Assembly (NCBI GenBank): GCA_009760855.2
Contig: WPIO01000064.1
Coordinates: 762,001 to 826,000 of the forward strand
Reading direction: 5' to 3'
DNA from: Cristatella mucedo
Lineage: Eukaryota > Bryozoa > Phylactolaemata > Cristatellidae
DNA length: 64,000 nucleotides
Below are positions 21,929 through 32,689 of this stretch, one piece after another. The notes beneath the pieces are model-generated. The model saw only the letters and a list, made by a program, of their open reading frames with translations, was not told the DNA's origin and ran no database searches. The position numbers and the translations under genes were made by a program. Numbering within the stretch: the first letter of the stretch is position 1; each line of letters opens with the position of its first letter.

Positions 21929-23370
21929 CACGGATGACCTAATCCGGCGAGGGAAGGATGGCAACTTGATGGCGATGCTAGATTGGTGCATAGTTACTAG
22001 ATTGGTTGTAACGTACGAGTTTCTAGAAAATACTCGCCTTTGAAGTGACGTCAGTGTCGATTGAGTAGGAAAGCGAATCTCACAAGCCAGAACCTTAGCC
22101 AGCCAGAATTCAGTTTGGGACCATCGACGGGGTGTGGAGCATATTAGAGCGACTGAAACTTTCATCGTTGCAAAACTGCGTCTTCTGGATGGAGCACCTA
22201 AATTATGAAAAGAAGAGGGCGTGAGATCGACCATCGAGGAACCCAAATTTCGTTCTCGCCCCTTGACCCTAGCTTGAGGCTGAAAGCTATTCACACCTGT
22301 ACTGGCGTCTCAGTGAATTTGAACCGAACCTCATTTCACACTCGGTAAGTGACAACTTGATGTGTCAAGAGCCTCACTGAAAGGATTTTATGGTCAAGTG
22401 TGTCAAATACAGATATAAAATAGCTGAAGGTAAGGTTGGGACCGCCTTAGGTAAGGTAAAAGTTTTGAAAATTCAGTTTAGTCGGCACACTTTAAATTCG
22501 TGGGCTATTTTTGAAAAAGTTACCGGCTGTTGTTGCACACTTTCAGCAGTGTCTTAAATTAAGTGTCAAATGTGTATTAATCCCTCTGCACCCACCGGAT
22601 TAGGACCTACACATACTCGTTATGCAACGGGGTAAGATTATGCTTTGATCTCTGTATAGACATACTCCACCGTCAGTGTTGCAGCAGGAAATTATTACCA
22701 AAGTACAAACGAAAAAGCGATGCAGATCGATACTAGTAGCCAAGCGCCTGCCCCCTCATCGAACGAGATTGGTCCGCTGTTCTCGGCCGGAAGATAGCGG
22801 TGGCTGGGCAAGTTAGACGGACCCAACGTAAGCGCTCAGATTGAGTGCGAAGTGAACTGCTACTGCGGCTACGACGGCGGTAGATCCGTTGGAGATGGCC
22901 CCTAAGTCGGGGAATTATCTATAGCTGTGTCGGGTAATATCTCGTAACTTAGTGGCAAGACGCTTCGCTTTGCCATTTGCCGAAACATGGCGACCCCGAT
23001 GAGTCGTTCGGGCTAATTACTACAGAATCTGGCCCACGACACGGCAGACTTTTGGCTGAGTGAGTGACAGAGCCGCTTGCAGTGCCTGGTCAGTTTTCCG
23101 CGTCAAAATGTGCACGAACAAGCGACGACCGACCAAGGCGTCGCAAGTCACAGAGGTCACAGAGGTCACATAGGTCATAGAGGAAGCAGAGTGGAAAAGG
23201 TGGAGTACTTGTTCCTTCCTTAACTGTCGCCGCTGTCTCGAAGCGGTAGTGCACCAGCGCGTCTTCCGGCGCTGCGGCTAACCAGCACGACGATGGCAAC
23301 ATCAACGGATGTGAAAGGTTCGTCATCTGGGGGCCGGGAAACCGCAGAGTCAAAATACGCTCGCGCTGCG
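21929..23370. other. Unassigned sequence, no supported gene
   Basis: A 140-codon minus frame (21,872-22,294) overlaps the upstream tandem repeat and has no recognisable domain. 23,131-23,180 contains about four copies of a nine-base cagaggtca word. GC rises from about 22,740. No splice-supported exon seen. Confidence 0.4.
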
Positions 23371-23445
23371 CTCTACGTCTTAGCTCAGGGGGTTAGGCGT
23401 TCGCTCTTGACGACTCAGTTAGTGCGCTCTAGTCTTGCAGCAGGC
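23371..23445 (+). mobile_element. SINE B head fragment
   Basis: ctctacgtcttagctcaggg then ttaggcgttcgctcttgacg matches the head of the SINE B copy at 57,868. The body and tail are missing and the fragment runs straight into a minus-strand LINE tail. Confidence 0.6.
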
Positions 23446-23850
23446 AATAATAATAATATTACAATCGATAAAGCACCCTTAGAGAACTCAATCTCTTTCT
23501 ATGTGTTTTAAATTAGCTGCAAAGGAAGCACGATCGAATTGTTAGTGGTAGTATGCTCGAAAAACAACAAGAATATGGTTAGGGGTGACATGCACAGAGT
23601 CAACATGCATAAGCACATACAGGTCAAATCGCAGGGACCCACTAAATGGTGTGATGCATAAGTGCGTTTTTTAATTCCTTTTTAAATGTGGTCAAGTCAG
23701 GAGATGTCGTGACGCAATTTGGGAATGGATTTTGGGCTTTGGGAGCGTACGAGCTGAAGGCACGGTCTCCAAAGGATTTGAGATTTGTACGAATATAGGT
23801 AAATGGTTAGATTCCGAAAAGCGGGAGGTACAATGCTTAGACTGGCGGGG
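23446..23850 (-). mobile_element. LINE A 3' end, minus strand
   Basis: (ATA)n at 23,446-23,459, complementary LINE tail, 3' UTR words and the complement of the FGDRAFSSYAPKAWNS block. It ends at about 23,850. Confidence 0.88.
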
Positions 23851-25677
23851 CGACGCCTTATTGCTCACTGCCAGTGGGCAGACAGCCGCTGCAGTCCTTC
23901 AGCCGCCTATATAAGTGAAACCGCTAAATGCAGCTGGCCTTTACTTGACACGTGACTTGACACGTCCGCAGCCCACTTCTCTGCCGTCGGCGTCGCAGTC
24001 GCTCTGTCGTCTGCACCGAAATCTGATGGCGAGACCGCCGGTGCAAGTCGCCGCGCGACCGAGCAGTTGGGCGTTGATGCGCATATGTGCCAGGTGGTGT
24101 CCACTGCCTCCACTTGAAGCAAGCTTCGAGTCCTGTAGCTGGCGGATAATTTGAACCGGAAACACGATTTCGCAGACTCTTCAGCAAGAATAATGTGGTC
24201 AAAATTTCGGCCGATACTTGCAACGGCTGCAGAGCGTATCGCAGGCATCACTTTCCTCTGTCTCTCTCTTTCTCCCCTTGCATCATTATTTCTCACTCCC
24301 TCACTCTCTCCTTCACGCTTTCTCTTTCCCTGTATCTCCGTCTGTAACTCCACAAAGTCATAAAGACTATGTGGGTGTTACGCAGGAGAGTTCTGTATAG
24401 CGCACTCACAGCCTAAGCGGCTTTCGGTACGCAGTCGGTAGCCAACAGCCTTCGTCTCACGCAACAAAGAGAAAGTGGGAAGCATAGCACAGTCAGTAGA
24501 GCAGTTGAGGTAGTGGGTAGCATGGAAGTAGCAGCTCAGGACCGCTGAAAAGGATGTGCCATAGTCGGCAGCAGGAGAGTAGTTGTCGTTGCCTAAGAAT
24601 TGTGGAAGCGAGCTCCACAGTCTAGGACCTGCAGAGCTAAAGCTTCTGTCGCAAATGGTCTTTAAGCGGAGGAATAGGACAGCTAATGTATTGTCCACAC
24701 AGGACCAGAGGGCACGAAGAGGCTGAAACTGGTGAAGCAGTTCAGCTAGGTATGGAGGAGCCAAGCCGTGGCTGGCCTTGTGGGTCAGTGTAAGAACTTT
24801 GCTCTGTATCCGTTGCTCAACGGGTAGCCATCCTAGCTCTTATAGCAAAGGAGACACGTGCTCAAACCGCTGGGACTTGAAGACCAGCCTTGCAGCCATA
24901 TTCATTGTCCGCTGCAGTGGCCCAATGGTTTTCTTTGGCAGCCCAGCCAAAAGGGAATTTCAATAATCAAGCCGAGACAGAACTAAAGAGCTAGTTAAAT
25001 ATTTTACATGCCACTGTGGGAGACAGCTCCTAATCTTGGATAGAGATCGGACGTGATAGCAAGCTGTAGAAGCAGTCTTCTGAATGAAGCTTTTAAAATT
25101 GAGGCAGCTGTTGAAAACGAAACCTAATTTCGAGCACGTGGTGATGATCGCACAACAGCATCACCTACTAGAAGAGCAAAGCCTTATAATCCAGCCACAC
25201 GCTTAGGGTGTGCTATGAGCAGCAGTTTGGTTTTATCATCATTTGATTACAGGAAGTTTTCCAACATCCAGGATCGAATATCGGCAAGGCAAGCATTCAA
25301 TTGTTCAGTTCCTGCAGCAGATTCCGACGGTTTGAATGACAAATACAGCTGAGTATCGTCAGCATAAAAGTGATATCCTATTCCATGGGCCTTAACCACT
25401 CATCCCAGAGGTTATGTATAAATGGAGAACAGCAAAGGATCAAGTACAGACCCTTGAGGGACTCCACAGGTGACCCTTCTCGTGAGTGAGACCTGACATC
25501 CACACGATACGGATTGAACACGACCAGACAAGTACGATTTAAACCACGCCAGTGCTTCGTCTGCCAGACCGATTGTTGTTCTCAATCGTTCAAGCAAAAC
25601 GCCGTGATCAACGGTGTCGAAGGCAGCAGACAGATCTAGCAGAGCTAGGGCAGTGACATTCCCGTCGTCGTTGCCAC

Positions 25678-26287
25678 GTAATAATAATAATAATAATATT
25701 GCACTTGATAAAGCGCCCCCAGATAACTTAATCTCTTTCTATGCGCTTTACATTTGCTGCAAAGTGATATGCAATAGAATAGTAAGTAAAATCATGCTTG
25801 AAAAACAAACAAAATGAATAATATGGTTAGGGGTGACATGCACAGGGTCAGCATGCAAATGTGGTTAGTGGCAGCATGCACAGTGTCAGCACGCATAAGC
25901 ACATCAAGGACGAATCACAGGGACCCACTAAATGCTGTCCTAAATAGGTGTGTTTTTAAGTTTCTTTTAAATGTGGTCAGGTTAGGGGATGTTCTGACGC
26001 AGGTCGGGAGGGAGTTCCAGGCTTTGGGAGCATACGAGCTAAATGCACGGTCTCCAAAGGATTTAAGGTTTGTGCGAGGTATTTGTAGACCGTTGGATTC
26101 CGAAAAGCTGGTGGTACGATGCTTGGCCTGGTCGGGGAGTATATCTGAGAGATAGGCGGGAGCCAAAGAATTAAGTGACCTAAAAGTGAGCGACAAAACC
26201 TTGAAGTCAATCCGTTGCCTCACTGGTAGCCAGTGCAGGTCGGCGAGAAGTCGAGTAATGTGGCAACTGCGACGCTCACGACAGACG
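25678..26287 (-). mobile_element. LINE A nested inside LINE B
   Basis: (TAA)n at 25,680-25,700, then LINE A tail and C-terminal coding (25,915-26,280, reads TRLLADLHWLPVRQRIDFKV on minus). LINE B coding resumes in the correct order on both sides. The base string acgta is found at both junctions (about 25,677-25,681 and 26,287-26,291), a candidate short target-site duplication. Confidence 0.92.
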
Positions 26288-27143
26288 TAGAATGTCATCG
26301 TTAACACGGACGAGAGCAGTTTCAGTGGAGTGTTGAGTTATGTTTTGAATCCCGATTGAAGTGATTCTGACATTTCATTCTTTTCAATATGTTCAACCAG
26401 CTGCTTAGCAAAAATTTTTTCAGGAATCTTTGACAAGAAAGGAAGAAGGGAAGCAGGGCGATAGTTTTCTAGGATCTCTGAGCCTAATCCAGATCTGTAT
26501 CTAATCCAGATCTGTATCTAATCTGAGCCTAATCCAGGCTTTATAAGTATGGGACTAGCGATTGCCGATTTGAAGGACTTGGGGACGACCCCTTTACATT
26601 ACATGACATTACATTCCCAGAGAAGCATTACAAATCTTGGTAATGTCAGGGCTAAGTTGGACAGCCAGTGAAGACCACAGAGATGAAGGTATAGGGTCTT
26701 CAGGAGACGAGCTCTTTTTGCCTGACCTTATTAAGGTAACTATATCGCATGCAGAAACCCCGGAGAACCTTGTAAGGAAGGTCACAGAATGTGGAACCAC
26801 GATTGCTTTAGTCGGAGGGGCATAATGAAGGCACGAATGCTCACAATTCTTTCAGTAAAGAAGTCTGTAAACTTTTCGGCTGAGTCCTTAATATCTGTGG
26901 AGTCAGACCTCTCAGCATTGGCCAGGAAATGGTTTACTGTCTTAAAAATCTGTGTAGGGTCCGACTGGCAGGAATTCAGCTTTCGGATGAAAAATGAAGC
27001 CCTGGCTTTTTTATGCTTTCAGGTGTAAACTCAAAGGAAGTCTTTGAAATTGAGTAGATCTGCATCAGACCCCGATTTCTTGAAACGACGTTCAAGCCTG
27101 CGCTTAACCCGGCGCATCTTTAGGAGTTTTTATTGTAAATTGC

Positions 27144-27283
27144 CGAGCTGGATTGGTCCAGTGGTTAAGGCGCTCGCCCCGGCCAAGGTCTGGCTGAGGT
27201 CGTGGGCTCGAGTCCCAAGGCATATGTAAAGCGCCCGAATAGAGATTAAGTTTTCTTGGGGCGCAATACAAATGAATTATATT
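27144..27283 (+). mobile_element. SINE A nested inside LINE B
   Basis: Clear A box (tggtccagtggttaaggcgc) and B box (gtcgtgggctcgagtccc), body, and tail gagattaagttttcttgggg then cgcaatacaaatgaatta. LINE B linker sequence lies on the left and LINE B endonuclease-end sequence on the right. Possible target-site duplication taaattg on both sides. Confidence 0.88.
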
Positions 27284-27655
27284 AAATTGAATGGAATCTC
27301 CACGACTTTGAACACGGATAGAATGAACGGGAGCATGCTTGTCAAGAGCACTCCTCAGTGTCATGTTCATTGCATCAGTGAGGGTATCGAGGCTGCCGGT
27401 CGAGTCTGAATGTAGATCAAGAAGACCTGCATCGCAAACAGATTTCAATAACTTGTCTATGTCAATGCTTTGTAAGTTACGTCGTTTAAAAAATTCGACA
27501 TTACCTTGTACGTATAAGGGAGCAGGAACAGTAAACAAGACCGAACAATGATCCGAGAGGGTCAGTGGGCACACCCTAAGGTTAGTGGGGAGGACATCCT
27601 TAGTGATCACGAGATCTAGAATATGGCCACCGACGCGGGTGGTAAGATTAACGTC

Positions 27656-27738
27656 TCCTTCTCTCTCTCTCTCTCTTTTACTCTCTCCTTTACTTCTCCT
27701 TTCCTCTGTCCGTCTCTCTCTCTCTCCCACGTACGATC
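27656..27738. repeat. CT-rich microsatellite
   Basis: CT tracts with TTTA interruptions at the 5' break of LINE B. Confidence 0.85.
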
Positions 27739-28615
27739 AACCGCCCTTTTGATAAGCCTTTTTATTGCGAAGTCGACCGCACGAAGCGTGATAACAATAA
27801 TAATACATTTGCATAGTGCCCTCACAGAAAGGTGGAGCATACGTGTGGCCCAGCCTCCGGAGGGTTCAGCGCTTGCTTCAGTGGAGACTATCCGGATGGA
27901 GCTCCGATGAAGGTGCACACACTCGCACGTAGCACACACTCGTTTCTCACCGGACGTCTTACTCTGGCCCCTTTCCCCTTTTCGGGCGCCAGCTGGCTCC
28001 TTCTTGCTTGCAGCGACTGGACCTATTGGCTGCGGATAATTGTACCGATCGGGACCTTTCGGCTTCCTAGGGAAATTTGTACCGACACTACGTTTCAGCC
28101 ACGAACATTCGGCCGCCGGTCATTGAGGACATTCAACACAAACGACGGACATTTTAGCCGCATAACTACTGGTACGACTGCGTCTTAGATGGCTGCAGCG
28201 AGACCTTCGGCTGGATTTGGTACCAAGATGTCCGTGACCTTTTTGTGCGCTGCGAAGTTTTTCGCATACAGTTCGAGGGTTGTACCAATGCTGGATTTCC
28301 AGTGAGTGAAAACGGATCTTGTGTCATTCTCGAGAGAAGCAGGGATACAAGTTCATTGCTTAGGCGATATTTCTGTTTGTCCTCCAGACGGCTTGCAGCC
28401 GTCCTCTGCCTGTGAATCGTTCTTTCCCTGCCACTACGTCAAACTCGATCTCTCTGTCACTCTGTCTTTCTCTGTCGCTCTCTCTTCCTCTCTGTCTCTC
28501 TTTCTCTCTCGCTCCTTTCTGTGTCAACTCAATTGCAGCGTGTACTGCTTACACTCACACTTGAACGCGAGGAAACCTTCTCAAATTGAGTTAGCATTCA
28601 ATTAACTTTATTATT
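27739..28615. other. Unassigned sequence with a small LINE-tail scrap
   Basis: At 27,788-27,835 the bases aataataatacatttgcata followed by gtgccctcacag look like the complement of a LINE A/SINE A tail. 28,449-28,520 is CT-rich. The rest has no gene that I can support. Confidence 0.4.
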
Positions 28616-28616
28616 A

Positions 28617-29455
28617 TCGGCATACCTAGTGTTACTTCAGAAATAGCAGAGGCTAACCTTCAAACGGGCTTGGCCAATGCGTATCGTGTGGCGTTTTCAC
28701 GCCATCTAGTTGTGCAGAGTGACATTTTACATGACGACGACGTCAGAGCGTCCGCTCTGCCTGACTTCAGCTCGGAACACAGCAACGTTTCAGGCCAGCT
28801 TAGATAAGGATACCACAGCCAAACTCTTCAACGTAGGTGTGCAATTCCGTCTCGACTTTTGTAACCCATTGCCATCAAGTATTCTGCTTTTGCGAAAAAA
28901 TGCATAGATCTAGCAAATAACTGGGCAGCTAGGCTCGTATGTCAAGAGCATCGCACTGGTTGCATTACACCGCTTCTCACAGACCTGCACTTGCTATACA
29001 GTCAAGCAGCGCATCGACTTCAAGATTCATCACTCACTTTTAGTCTGTACATCATTCTCTTGTTCGAACCTACCTTTTGAAAGTAATTCTTAATCACGTC
29101 GTCGCACCGCGTAACGCTGGCCCCTTCTACCCTGGTCGTTCTAGCATCAATGCCTTAAACCCACCTGGAATTCATTCGAGATCTCGAGCTTTCAGTTAGA
29201 ATGCTCCCACAGCCTAGCAAGCACTGCCGGGACACGTCCTGTCGTCCCCTGACTTGACGTTTAGGCTCCAGCTAAAAGCCACTTGTTCCTCTTAGCGTTT
29301 GTTGGGATCGTGTGCATTGCTCTTTCCTGAGCTCGTATGTGCTGACGCCTGACGCGCGTTCTGTCACTAATCGCTTGGCATGTATACTTTCCAGCATATG
29401 TAACTAGCCTAGAAAAAGATTTAGTTAACTTGCGATGCAATACCAATGTCCAAGT
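28617..29455 (+). mobile_element. LINE A-like copy, very old
   Basis: Begins in the KPSVIQK region and retains scraps of LARNLGVIFQSD, of RLDFCN, and of the C-terminal LDKDTT.KL motif. The 3' UTR end (gtaactagcctagaaaaaga) is recognisable. Many changes and small deletions. Confidence 0.7.
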
Positions 29456-29499
29456 TCTGTTTGCACTGCTTTTGAAGCGCACGTTCAATTAGCGCGGAG

Positions 29500-30077
29500 C
29501 GCTCATTCTATAAACATGGCTAGTGCTCCGTAGCTTCATGCGCTAGGCGAACCGTTGGCCTCGGCTGATAGCTCGGAGCACGGTAGCCCGCGGCCGCAGC
29601 TGCCGTCTCCCAGTCTCAGAGCGCTCGTCCATCTCCATCCGGCGCCGATACTTCGGAGTCGGAGCGCCGCGCCGCCGCATGGCGCGCGCGCCTAGCGATT
29701 GCGGCCGACGTTGCGGCGCGCTGACGGCGAGAAGCCGAGCGAGTGTGCGCACGTAGTGCCAGCCGTCTCCGTACCCCCCACAGTGGACTCCTCATCCGGC
29801 TGGAGGGAGGATCGACGTCGTCGGAGGGGTCAAAGTGCACAGAAAACCTCGCGCGCTCCGAAATACTGCATCCGGTCTGTGACGACGGGGACTCGTTCAC
29901 CCCGCTGGCCTAGCGCTAAAAATCCGTGCTGAGCTTTACGCCGGTCGCCGCGGTGGCTGTGGCAGGTGCCCGCCGCAGCCGCGGCAACGATCGAAGACGC
30001 GATGGCGACGAGCGGCGGCGAACAGAGTGCTACGAGTCGAGACGCGTCGATACGTCTCTCTCTCTCTCCCTCTCTCT

Positions 30078-30134
<57 letters not shown>

Positions 30135-31150
30135 CGCGCGCGTGCACATGATAACCGTAGCCGCATATCCACTCTGCCGTGGCGCTACGCTGATACGGCA
30201 CGCCGGATTCTAGCTGGGCACACGACTAGCGGCCGCACCCGGCCACCGGGGCCACGCGCGCGCGGGCTGAGGGCGCCTCGCGCTCACGCCGCGTTGCCGC
30301 CCCTTTCGCCTGCGGCATCGCGGAGTCGAGCGAAGTAGAGAGATTGCTGCCTCCGGCGATCTCTCTGCTGCGCTCAAAACGTCGCATCGCCAGTCGGTCG
30401 CCGGTCCATCGCTGTCGCGCACGCCTCCCGGCGTAGCCGCATCGACGCCCTCCTTATAGCGGCCCGGCTTCGTGACTCGGGCAATTCGAGCGGCCCTCGC
30501 ATGCGGAAAGCGGTCGTGCCGTCGCGTGGCCGCCGAATGACAAACATTGTTTCGCGAATAATGCCTAACGGCGGTTAGCAAGGAACCGCGCTTGGGCCTC
30601 TTTTCTTCTCCGCGCGGCCGAGCGCCATTCACCGGATGTCGTCAGGGGCAACCTCGGCCGGAGCGCACTGAAAGCGTACGACGAGCTGCCGCCGCGGCAC
30701 AGCCGCCGCTGGTTCAAAGCCATCGCCTCCCGCTGCGCGACGCGGCCACCGACCCGGTCGACGCGAGCGGTAACCTCTGCGGTAAGCTGCTGCCCGCGAC
30801 TGTAGAGCGCTGCCGGCGGTCAAGAGCGCCGCGCCGGCAGCGCCGCGCCGGCCGCGCGTCTGAGCATGGCCGGTTAGCCACGCGAGCTGAGCGCGGCGTT
30901 GGAGAATGGGCACCGCATTTGACCGCTCGGTGAACCGCGGGCGCGCGCGCGACCAGCCAGCTCGCGCCGCTCTGGCTAGCCGACGAGAAGGGACTGATTC
31001 CAGGACGCTGGGCGCGCGCCTCTGCGTGGCGGTGGAAGTGCTGCGCGCCGCAAGGCTGTCTCCGCACAGGAGAGCCTTGTATCGGTCCGTCTAGGCTGTC
31101 GCATGCTCTGTCGCAAAAGGCCGTACTCGTACCGACGCCCGCCCTTTTAG
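29500..31150. promoter_or_regulatory. CpG-rich block 1 (possible promoter region)
   Basis: Very high GC with dense CG dinucleotides, unlike the flanking LINE sequence, and split by a (CT)n tract at 30,053-30,132. Several overlapping frames are open on both strands, which is expected from composition and does not identify a gene. A donor-like ctctgcg|gtaagctg is present at about 30,779 on plus. I suggest a CpG-island promoter or first exon but cannot say of which gene or strand. Confidence 0.35.
30053..30132. repeat. (CT)n microsatellite
   Basis: About 40 CT units with few interruptions inside the CpG-rich block. Confidence 0.95.
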
Positions 31151-31199
31151 AAGGCGTGGCTCGGCCGCCGTCTACAGCACCATCTGCGAGCGCGCGCCT

Positions 31200-31484
<285 letters not shown>

Positions 31485-31496
31485 ATATCACTCTAG

Positions 31497-31700
31497 CTCG
31501 CTCTCTCTCCCTCTTTCTTTCTTTCTCTCTCGGTCTCTTCTCTCTCTCCCTGCCTCCATATCTCCCTGTCTCCCTGTCTCTGTGTGTCTCTGTCTCTCTG
31601 TCTCTTTGTCTCTCTGTCTCTCTGTTTGTCTCTCGCTGTCTCTCGCTGCCTCTCGCTGTCTCTTGCTGTCTCTCGCTGTCTCTCGCTCTCTCCCTCTCCC

Positions 31701-31762
<62 letters not shown>

Positions 31763-31806
31763 CCTCTCTCTCTCTCCCCCTCTCTCTCTCTCCCTCCCTC
31801 TCTCCC

Positions 31807-31845
<39 letters not shown>
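31497..31845. repeat. (CT)n tract with tgtctctcgc subrepeats
   Basis: CT-rich for about 350 bp, including a block of tgtctctcgctgtctctcgc repeats (about 31,570-31,690) and nearly pure CT at 31,690-31,843. Together with the preceding GA tract it forms a long homopurine/homopyrimidine inverted repeat. Confidence 0.95.
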
Positions 31846-31846
<1 letters not shown>

Positions 31847-32469
31847 ATCAGTCCCTCTTGCTCTATCGCTCACTGTTCCCAGCACGCTACGGTAAACTAT
31901 GAACTAATACAGTCGCAACCAATCAACGGTAAGGCTTTAAGTAGCACAAGGGGATCGAGCGTGGAGACGTCGAAGCAAGCAGGCTTACACGGCGCTGTTA
32001 GTGATTTAAAATAATTCAAAGCGGTCCGCCCTTGAGTTAAAATCGAGAAAAGATGCGTCGGCTCCTGTGTCGGTCGCTCAAAGAGCCTGACACCCCCGCG
32101 AGGTCACGTGCATCAGTCACGTGACTCGCACCTATGAGCTACAGCAGCTGCTGGCAGAGCACTCGAGTTCAGGCCTGCTCAGGCAGACTACAGCCACCGT
32201 TTACCAACATTAGCGGCTGTGCATTGATCGCCGTGTGCCAGGGTGACAATGCTAAGCCACTGTACCCTGGCAAGTCCTGGGTCTCTAATTCAAAGCAAGA
32301 CTTGTCGCTTGCTCCGGTGCTGAGCCAGAGAGAGTAACGGGCCCAGTCAACTCGGCCAACCTGCTAGCGCTGTTACTGCGTTTCTGACGAGCAGAAGACT
32401 GGGCGCGACTGACCTCTGATGGTCAATGTCTACTCTTTATTGGCTTCAATAAATGCAACAAGTCAGACC
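31846..32469. other. Intermediate-GC unassigned sequence
   Basis: No recognisable coding. An aataaa hexamer at about 32,446-32,451 on plus, just before the SINE, could be a polyadenylation signal but has no gene attached to it. Confidence 0.35.
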
Positions 32470-32586
32470 TTAAGGTGCTCGCTCCGATCAAGGTCTTGCC
32501 GAGGTCGTGGGCTCGAGCCCCATGGCACATGTGAAGCGCCTGAATAGAGATTGGGTTCTCTTGGGGCGCTATACAAATGAATTATG
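32470..32586 (+). mobile_element. SINE A, 5'-truncated, running into (CA)n
   Basis: Lacks the first bases of the head. The B box gtcgtgggctcgagccccat and the tail gattgggttctcttggggcg, then ctatacaaatgaattat, are clear. The CA microsatellite follows directly and may have grown from the SINE 3' end. Confidence 0.85.
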
Positions 32587-32674
<88 letters not shown>

Positions 32675-32675
32675 G
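32587..32675. repeat. (CA)n(TA)n microsatellite
   Basis: About 31 CA units (32,589-32,650) followed by about 12 TA units (32,651-32,674). Confidence 0.97.
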
Positions 32676-32689
32676 CCTTGCCCCGCCCA

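Larger units (their letters stand above)
24331..27655 (-). mobile_element. LINE B (second CR1/L2-like family), longest copy, with two nested insertions
   Basis: Read on minus from 27,655: the end of the endonuclease domain (GGHILDLVITKDVL..TLSDHCSVLF, 27,500-27,650), then a linker (about 26,790-27,120). RT fingers follow with KKSSSPEDPIPSSLW (26,609-26,800), then HSTETALVRV, LDLSAAFDTVDHGVLLERL and SGRVQSV..GVPQGSVLDPLLF (25,412-25,660). Last is the C-terminus LTHKASHGLAPPYLAELLHQ with SFSSAGPRLWSSLP (24,378-24,800). Its 3' end is distinct from LINE A: complement of taacacccacatagtcttta, ending near gatacag. LINE A (25,678-26,287) and SINE A (27,144-27,283) are inserted in it. Stops and frameshifts make it inactive; the 5' end is missing and abuts a CT tract. 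Confidence 0.9.

Noticed and set aside
21872-22294. A 140-codon minus-strand gene
   Set aside because: Its C-terminal end overlaps a 16-bp tandem repeat (ITIEIITI residues come from it), and no domain is recognisable.
22980-23030. Hammerhead ribozyme, suggested by a gatgagtcgttcgggc segment
   Set aside because: The second conserved core (CGAAAC with a matching stem) is absent.
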